This document shows, piece by piece, positions 58,010-64,000 of a stretch of 64,000 bases of DNA. The stretch's first letter is position 1; each line of letters opens with the position of its first letter. The DNA comes from Oscheius tipulae. Lineage: Eukaryota; Nematoda; Chromadorea; Rhabditida; Rhabditidae. The position numbers were made by a program, and so were the translations under genes. The stretch is from NCBI GenBank assembly GCA_037178975.1, contig JASJZH010000001.1, positions 8,106,501 to 8,170,500 of the forward strand. The letters run 5' to 3'. A model generated the notes under the pieces. The model saw only the letters and a list, made by a program, of their open reading frames with translations, ran no database searches and had not been told where the DNA came from.

Positions 58010-60439
58010 TTACAGCTCGTCCTTGTCGAGGATCGTGTAGCGATTGTGGGAGGGCTTCAGCTTCTCGAAAGCACTGACTGGGGGCTGCGTGTTGCCGGGC
58101 TGAAAAGTAGAAACATGGGTGGCGAAAGAGGTCCGAAAGGCAGGGGAAAGTCAGGTGACCGGCGACAATGAAATTGACTGTACTTTGATCGATTCGGCGC
58201 CATCTCATTGTTGCCTTTGATTCGTTTTTCAAAACTTCGGGGACGGTAATGAGTGTCACGAATAGGCGCTGGCCACCGAGCCCGTGTAAGCAGTGTGCAT
58301 TTTTAGAGGCAGATGAACACTTTGGCTCCCAATAGAACATAAGCTAGCTACGCTACGCCAAGTTTATGTTAAAAATAGGTTTTTACTCCCTTGCGTAAGA
58401 AATACTCAATTACGTATTCGCATTTTCCGGGATTGAGACGATTTTTCTGACTTCCTGATGTTCAGCAAAATTGTAGCCCGTATTCTACTCTACAAATTTG
58501 CAAGAAAACGCGAACACGTAATTGCGTTTTTCTTATGTAAGAGAGTGCTTATATTAGAAGAAATACGGTAGTCTGTTCAAGAACGGGGTTACCTGACGGC
58601 ATACCGTAGAATTTGTGCTCGAGGGATCTGCCGCTCAAGTCCTTACACTTTTGGCAGCGGATTTTACCAGAAGGGAAAGGACTGGCTAAACGGGTCACGC
58701 GAGGAAAAATTCTACCGTATACCGCCGAAGAAAAAACTAGCCCATTCCTTAACAGACTATACCATGTTTTCTTTGTTAGTTGGGTTACACCCGAAAATGT
58801 GCCTTACTGGCGCGCGCGCAAACACTGCCACGGGCCCGGTGTCCAGCCCTAGTCATGAAAATGAGAGCGTATGGTTATGTTCATCTTTCTTATGCTATAA
58901 CGTAAAAAAAAAAGCCTACCACTTGCTGCTGGACCGGATCTGGGCCATGATGGAACTCTCTGTGCAATTTGCCACTCTCCAGATCAAGAACAAACTGGTG
59001 AAGCTTGCCGGGAGTGCTGGAAAGAGTTTCTTTTCGCAAATTGCAAATGGAGAACTGACCTGAGGTCGTTGAAATGACTGAAGAGGTACATATGACGGAA
59101 GGAGTCGATGGCAATCACGGGCAGATCGGCCTCTGACTTGCCAAGATGATGAAGAGGATGGGCAAACTTCTTCCCATCAGCCACCAGGCAGTTGACGACG
59201 CCTAGATTTAGACGAAATCGCTTGGCAAGTACGAAAAAAAACCAACCTTTCTTGTCGGGGATATCTCTCATGACGGCCTCGGAGAAGGCCTTCTCGCTCG
59301 TCTTGTCGTCGGGATGCTTGAAGAGGATCAGGAATGGGACTCCTTCCTCCGTGAGCTCCTCAGCATTCTCGAAAGTGATCTCACGAATTAGAGGAATGCA
59401 TTTGTCGGCCAGCCAGGCCTTGGAGAAGTCGAAGTTGGACAAATCGCCGGTGTAACGCTGCTCCTCGTGTCCATCCTGGAACGGGACTTTCAACTCTTGT
59501 CGGAAATGGTTTTGTAATCTTTTCAACCTTTCCTTTAGTCACTATCGCTCAAACTTGTTGCAAAATACCGGGAAAACCATTTGACTGAACACTGAATGAA
59601 TATCTCAAGTCATTTTTTGAAAAGCGCAGTTTTCGAGCCAAAAAATAGACTCACACCAGAGGGCTTGAACGAGACGACAGGTCCTTGAGCGGTCTGCCCA
59701 GCAAAACCGGCTCCTGTTCCGACGAAAAAGGTGCAGTCTTCGCGCAGCATAGACGCGATCTGAAGAAGTTTTTGATCTCTGCCGCAGCGGAATTCTTACT
59801 TTGACGAAATTGTCGTAGCCGGGACCGCTGAGAGCGGGGAAGAGACCGACCACGCTGCGCTTCGAGCTGTCAATCTTCTGCTGCAGGGCCTGGGGTGAGT
59901 CGACGACGTGAATTTGGAATTCGAGCTGCTTCTTGATATAGTCTGTCAGAGCCTCGGCCGATCGCTGGCTTCTAAATTGGTCTACTTGAAAAGACCAATG
60001 AAAAGAGGCTACCTGTACTCCTTCTTGTTCATCTCTCCATTCCTGAACAGCTTCAGGGTCGGGTACTTGTTGACGCGGAACTTCGATGCAATGTTTGCTA
60101 AAAAAATTAGTTTTTGTAGAGCTTCAAGGCTAAGAAGAACTCACGCTGTCTGTCGGCGTCGACAGAAGCCCAGGCTACCTTGCCCTGAGGGTAGTCTTTG
60201 AAGTTTTCACTGGCCTGCGCGTAGATCGGCTTCAGCTGCTGCGAGAAGCGGCACCAGTCAGCGTAGAAGTTCACGAAGACGATTTCGTTCTCATCTAAAA
60301 TAATTCGGGATATTTTTTGAAGAAAAAAAGGATGAGACTCACGCAAAATCTTGTCCAGGTTTCCGTCGTCCAGTGGCACGACATTGGCGCTGACGAGCTG
60401 GAGCAAAAGAGCCACGGCCGGAAGGAGCAATGTCCTCAT
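58010..60439 (-). CDS. erp44: ERp44-like thioredoxin-domain ER chaperone
   Basis: Early-secretory-pathway protein that retrieves clients such as Ero1 and unassembled oligomers. The signal peptide MRTLLLPAVALLLQLVSA is followed by an N-terminal thioredoxin domain with NFYADWCRFSQQLKPIYAQA. The CRFS motif with a single active Cys is diagnostic of ERp44. YPTLKLFRNGEMNKKEYRSQ, RSVVGLFPALSGPGYDNFVK, CIPLIREITFENAEELTEEG, VPFLILFKHPDD, DLPVIAIDSFRHMYLFSHF and LESGKLHREFHHGPDP follow, matching the second and third domains. The C-terminal tail AFEKLKPSHNRYTIL ends in the retrieval signal KDEL (RDEL in human). The ATG lies 17 nt after a TTTTTCAG acceptor. Two foldback elements occupy the largest intron. 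Confidence 0.94.
58365..58560. repeat. Foldback (MITE-like) element, family X copy 2
   Basis: Left end TGCGTAAGAAATACTCAATT and ACGTATTCGCATTTTC; right end AAAACGCGAACACGTAATTG and TTTTTCTTATGTAAG form inverted arms. The core TGATGTTCAGCAAAATTGTA is shared with the copy at 38970. It lies in an ERp44 intron. Confidence 0.7.
58570..58762. repeat. Foldback element, family Y copy 2
   Basis: Inverted arms: GACGGCATACCGTAGAATTT and GTGCTCGAGGGA on the left; TCACGCGAGGAAAAATTCTA and CCGTATACCGCC on the right, with outer CTGTTCAAGAACGGGG / CATTCCTTAACAG. It is related to 36034-36276 and abuts the family X copy in the same ERp44 intron. Confidence 0.65.
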
Positions 60440-61627
60440 TTTGGGAGGTAACCACCTGAAAAATATGAGGATAGGAAGGATACGTAGAATAAGAGTCATT
60501 TAGTTGTCAAGTGGAGGCCGACTGGTCAAACAAAACGTACTGGACACGAAAAATAGGATTTTCCAAGTTTTCTAGCGAAATTCGGGAGATAATTACGTAA
60601 AAATGAAAAAAATTGTAAGAGAATGCATGAAACCTGGTGATGTGCACTTTACAACGAGCTGTCGTGTGCATGCACGCAGCCCTGGGAGATTTCTCAATAG
60701 AGAACTGATGATTTTTGTTGTTTTCCATTTAAACGAGACGAAGAGTAGCGGAAAACAGCAAAAAAAACAAAATGTAAAACGAGTCTATGAAGATCGAACA
60801 CCTCAAAAAGGAATTGAGATTACGGAGCAATCGATTTTTGAGCAAATTGGTCATGTGCTCTCAACTTTAGTAATCATGTTGAAGAGGACTTGGAAATAGA
60901 ACAAAAAAGGTAATTAAACGCTTCAAAGTAGTGAAAGAATCCTCAATTTCTCTGCTCTTCAATTCTAGACGTGGACTTGGAGTCTACTGTAAAATTCGAG
61001 CAAGCTTACGGCAGGCGGGCAACATTTTTGAGCATTCAAAGCATTATAAATCGATTTTTCGATTAAGACAATGGGGAAAATGGAACGAAAGGGCGAATAT
61101 CGAGTTTTTTTTTATGGGTGAAACAGCGAAAAGAGGTAACTTTTTTGAGGAAGATTTACGATCTATCTTAAGAAGAATAATGTTTGCTAGATCTGAATTA
61201 CAGTAAAGCAGATGAAATTCTTACAAAATGTAGTACTCGGATGGTTTTCTTCACAATTTCTTTTCTTTCTTTTAACTTAGAATACTAAGTTTGTTATGCT
61301 ACTACGCCCCTATATATTATATCCTGCGCTTTAAACAGCTAGAAACGAGGAGAAGAAAAGAAAAATTAAGGCTAAAGAGAAATGAACGTAACCAGTTTCT
61401 GCAATTTCCAGTTTGAATCTTGTCAATCTAAAAATGCGCGGCAATTCAAAAGCTAGAAACTACTTGCTCGATCTTCCAACGCAGTTTGAGTTTTTACACT
61501 GCAATGCTCTGATTTTTTGCTAGCCGTAAGCTTGGCAGTTCCGACGGAGAAAAGTCGAGATAAGATAAGTTTTAAGGCATGATACGAATTATTCATTGTT
61601 GACCGTGTGGACAAGAGAACCATGGAT
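60440..61627. other. Intergenic stretch, no gene seen
   Basis: About 1.2 kb of AT-rich sequence between ERp44 and the glutathione transferase. Plus-strand frames at 60603-60899 and 60931-61206 are open but Lys/Phe-rich, without signal, domain or splice partner, and are probably chance. Confidence 0.4.
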
Positions 61628-62609
61628 TTAAATATGTCCATTAGCAGTGAAAGGCGTCTTGTTAGCAGCTCTCTTCTTAAAGTACTCCTGAAGCTTCGGG
61701 CGCTGAGAGAATCGCTGGTGGAAGGCCTTCAGTAGAGGAACAGTGTCTAGATTCTTAGCGTTGCTCGCCAGAGCCAAATCCAGCTCCTCATAGAGGACAT
61801 AATCGGCGAACGAGATCTTCTCGCCGAGAATGAATCCCTTGCCTTCATTGTGCTTGGCAAACAGCTTCTCGAGCTTCTGCAGCTCCGTGGGATAGCCTTC
61901 CTTGTCGAACTCTTCCTTCTTCTCCTGAAAAGGGTCAGTTCTGAGGGTCGGAGAGGGGCTGTCTCTATCTCTCTTCGTCTGATACTCACCCAGGCTCCAT
62001 AGGCCATTCGATTGAAGAAAGTGCGCATGTCACGAATGGTATCGAAGAAGACATCGAGGAAAGTACGGTCACATTCAGTCTCTCCGTATAGGCCTGAAAA
62101 GGGTACTTGGGAAGTTTCTCTACACAATCGTAGGGCTTGGTTTACTGTTTTGTTATTCACACCAACACTGTTCTGAGCCCTTATCTTTGAAATCTCTACT
62201 GATTAGATAATGTTTACTCGTTGGCACGGCCTTGTTTACCAGCGGCGACCAAGGTCAAATCAATAGAAAAGGAGAGAGCAGCCTTTTCAAAATGAACTTA
62301 CCATGGGTACGGGCCAGATGTCTCAGGATGGCTCCAGTCTGAGGAATCGTTTTCTCTCCCTCGACGAGGACGGGCATCTGTCCCAAAGGCTGAAACCAAT
62401 TGGTTTACAAGATTCTTCTAGAAGACCTACCATCTCAGCCTTGAGCTTGGGCCAATCCGCTCCCTCGATTCTCTCATCGACGAACTCGATGGCATTGTCG
62501 ATGAGCAGAGTGCGAATGTATTCTCCGTATCCTAAAGCTCTATTCATAACAGAAACTTGGGGGAAAGAGACTGACCACGGACGTTGAAGTAGGTGAGCTT
62601 GAGAACCAT
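61628..62609 (-). CDS. Glutathione S-transferase, pi-like class
   Basis: Cytosolic detoxification enzyme. Minus-strand exons join to about 205 residues, the usual length. The thioredoxin-like N-terminal domain reads MVLKLTYFNVRGYGEYIRTL with the catalytic-type Tyr7. MPLGQMPVLVEGEKTIPQTG, the glutathione-binding P-V/Q-T-G element, and AILRHLARTHGLYGE follow, matching pi-class enzymes (compare C. elegans GST-1). The alpha-helical domain shows DTIRDMRTFFNRMAYGAWEK, KGFILGEKISFADYVLYEEL (the conserved N-cap/hydrophobic staple region) and LLKAFHQRFSQRPKLQEYF. It ends PFTANGHI. Confidence 0.92.
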
Positions 62610-62924
62610 GTTTCTGCTGTTTGGGAACGGACTGAGGTTGGCAAGGGGCGGAGCTCTAGAGACGCCGACCATGGTCAGAGATCAACATCGAATTGTCAGC
62701 ATGCTTACAATTGGGGGAAAGCGATAATACGCGTGCAGTATTAGGAAATGTCTTGAAGATTAGACAAAGGAGCAAGAGTACATGGGAAACGGGTCAGATT
62801 CTAATGAACTGCATAAAAGCCATTGTCTCAAAGTTTCTAGAGACTCATGTCGGCAACGATGACCGCGGGTCCCTTCTGCTCACCCTCCACTTAATCCAGA
62901 GTTTTGTCGAAGTCCTTCCTATCC

Positions 62925-63355
62925 AGTGGACAAAACGTGTCGCGGGTCTTCAGTAGCCAGTCGTGGCTCGCACGGTCCCCCCAGCCAGAGAGCCCTTGTT
63001 AATTCCCTTGCAGAACTCTTTCAGCACGTCGTAATCTTCGTCGCAGGGTCGAATTCAGACTCGTAGACGGTCTTCTTACCATTGAAGAAAACAAAACGGA
63101 TTGGCTGGAGGGCTTCGGCAGGACTGACGAGGATAGAATAAATGCCAAGAGTCCTCGGATCGGTCGTCAGCTGATAGATGTAGTGAAATCTGCCATCCGG
63201 ACGACGGGTACATTCCAGCTTGAGGATCCAGCACCCTCAACGGTCCCAAAATCTACGGAGAGACCATGTCCTGGTAGTCCTCCGTACTCAGACCGGTGCT
63301 CGACAACGGGCACCGACCGTCTGGACAAGTGGAGTCGTGGTAGAGTGACTTCTGC
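62925..63355 (-). pseudogene. Frame-broken remnant of an unrecognised gene
   Basis: Minus-strand coding-like stretches succeed one another in different frames: EQKSLYHDSTCPDGRC with TEDYQDMVS, then VDFGTVEGAG, then LKLECTRRPDGRFHYIYQL through VFFNGKKTVYESEF, then DEDYDVLKEFCKGINKGSLA, and finally SHDWLLKTRDTFCPLDRKDF before a stop. At least three single-base shifts or short losses separate them, one next to GGGGGG. No start codon or splice sites explain the shifts. Either a decayed gene or a gene with sequence errors at homopolymers. I do not recognise the family. Confidence 0.5.
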
Positions 63356-63456
63356 TCACGATTAATTAGCAATCAATTGAGGTTTTCGAAGCAAACTTTC
63401 CAGTTCTAATTTCTTCAAAAAGAAAAGAAGTTCGGGCTACCGAGGACAATTGTGCC

Positions 63457-64000
63457 ATGCTATTCACCATGCGAGCTGCTGCTTCTCGTCTTCTCCAATT
63501 GACTCCGGGTTGTTTCTGTCAGCTGAATCGAGGTAAGTCACATCACACAGAGGGACCAAGTGTGAATTACAGGAATGCGGATCATGACGCCTCCCCATTC
63601 GCTGAACAGAAGTGGACGTGGTCGTCTGCTTCGAAAAGGCGAAGATCGTCTCTCCCACCTGCCACCATCTGCTGTAATGCCCCACGGATTCGAAGATGAA
63701 GATGAGCTGCCTCCTCTGACTATTCCCTACCCGAAGGAAATCGTCGCCTATCTGGATGAGTACGTGATCGGACAGAATCTGGCCAAGAAGTCGCTGGCTG
63801 TAGGCGTTTACGAGCACTATAAACGTGTCGAATACAACACTCGAAGTCGAGAGACTCAGCTGATTCGGAAACTCCTCCACATTGGAAATGTTCGAGAGGG
63901 TAGGAACCATGCGAGGGGAGAGAGAAACCTGAAGAAGAAGCCTCTTTCCGGCTTCGAACTGTTCCCAAATCCGGAAGATGACATCCAGATGGACAAGTCG
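63457..64000 (+). CDS. clpx: Mitochondrial ClpX-type AAA+ unfoldase, 5' part only
   Basis: ATP-dependent unfoldase of the mitochondrial matrix, partner of ClpP and of haem biosynthesis enzymes. Exon 1 (63457-63531) encodes [18 protein letters not shown], a typical mitochondrial presequence. After a 42-nt intron, a linker ([15 protein letters not shown]) leads into the ClpX family block [20 protein letters not shown] with YEHYKRVEY. The window ends before the Walker A motif, at EDDIQMDKS, matching the segment just upstream of it in ClpX. No N-terminal zinc-binding domain is visible, as in several animal relatives. The frame stays open through a possible donor at 63900, so the last exon boundary is uncertain. 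Confidence 0.88.

Noticed and set aside
58613-59063. Plus-strand frames within the ERp44 gene
   Set aside because: They lie in foldback elements or antisense to ERp44 exons.

Overview
This window looks like nuclear DNA of a nematode. Genes are intron-rich with very short introns (several of 35-50 nt, GT..AG, often ending TTTCAG). Splice-acceptor-like AG sites lie 0-17 nt before many start codons, as expected for spliced-leader trans-splicing. Several gene families are nematode-typical: SXP/RAL-2, CX module, cuticlin-type ZP domain, and ABF-type cysteine-rich peptides. Retention of NELF-C/D, which Caenorhabditis is known to lack, points to a nematode outside that lineage. I cannot name the species.

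Layout. 1-5.2 kb is mostly non-coding. 5.3-8.6 kb (+) is an Iroquois-class TALE homeobox gene. 11.4-11.8 kb (+) is a 70-codon gene. 14.2-15.3 kb (-) is an unrecognised gene that shares a 136-bp divergent promoter with a REEP/TB2 membrane protein (15.4-15.9 kb, +). 18.5-20.3 kb (+) is a multi-C2H2 zinc-finger gene. 20.9-22.5 kb (+) encodes a secreted protein with three apparently interchangeable exons. 24.4-27.2 kb (+) is a CX-module gene carrying a 667-bp foldback element in an intron. 30.1-32.4 kb (+) is a ZP/cuticlin-like gene with a tRNA-Trp in an intron. 34.9-36.6 kb (+) is an SXP/RAL-2 gene.

From 36.7 to 45.5 kb the minus strand carries NELF-C/D and NIPP1 (PPP1R8), 76 bp apart. Each has an opposite-strand gene inside an intron: a small membrane protein in NELF-C/D and complexin in NIPP1. 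Next come dynactin p27 (+), RPF2 (-), beta-glucuronidase (-), a two-domain ABF-like peptide precursor (-), polyprenyl diphosphate synthase PDSS1/COQ1 (-), ERp44 (-), a pi-like glutathione S-transferase (-), a frame-broken gene remnant (-) and the start of mitochondrial ClpX (+, cut by the window end).

Non-coding DNA holds at least one dispersed tRNA-headed SINE-like family (four copies), several foldback/MITE-like families and scattered tRNA-like relics. Most genes are unrelated housekeeping or neuronal/cuticle genes. The links I can see are structural (nested pairs, divergent promoters, a tight same-strand pair), not a shared pathway. The least ordinary items are the tandem ABF-like peptide gene, the three-exon cassette, NELF-C/D with its serine-proline insert, and the foldback families.
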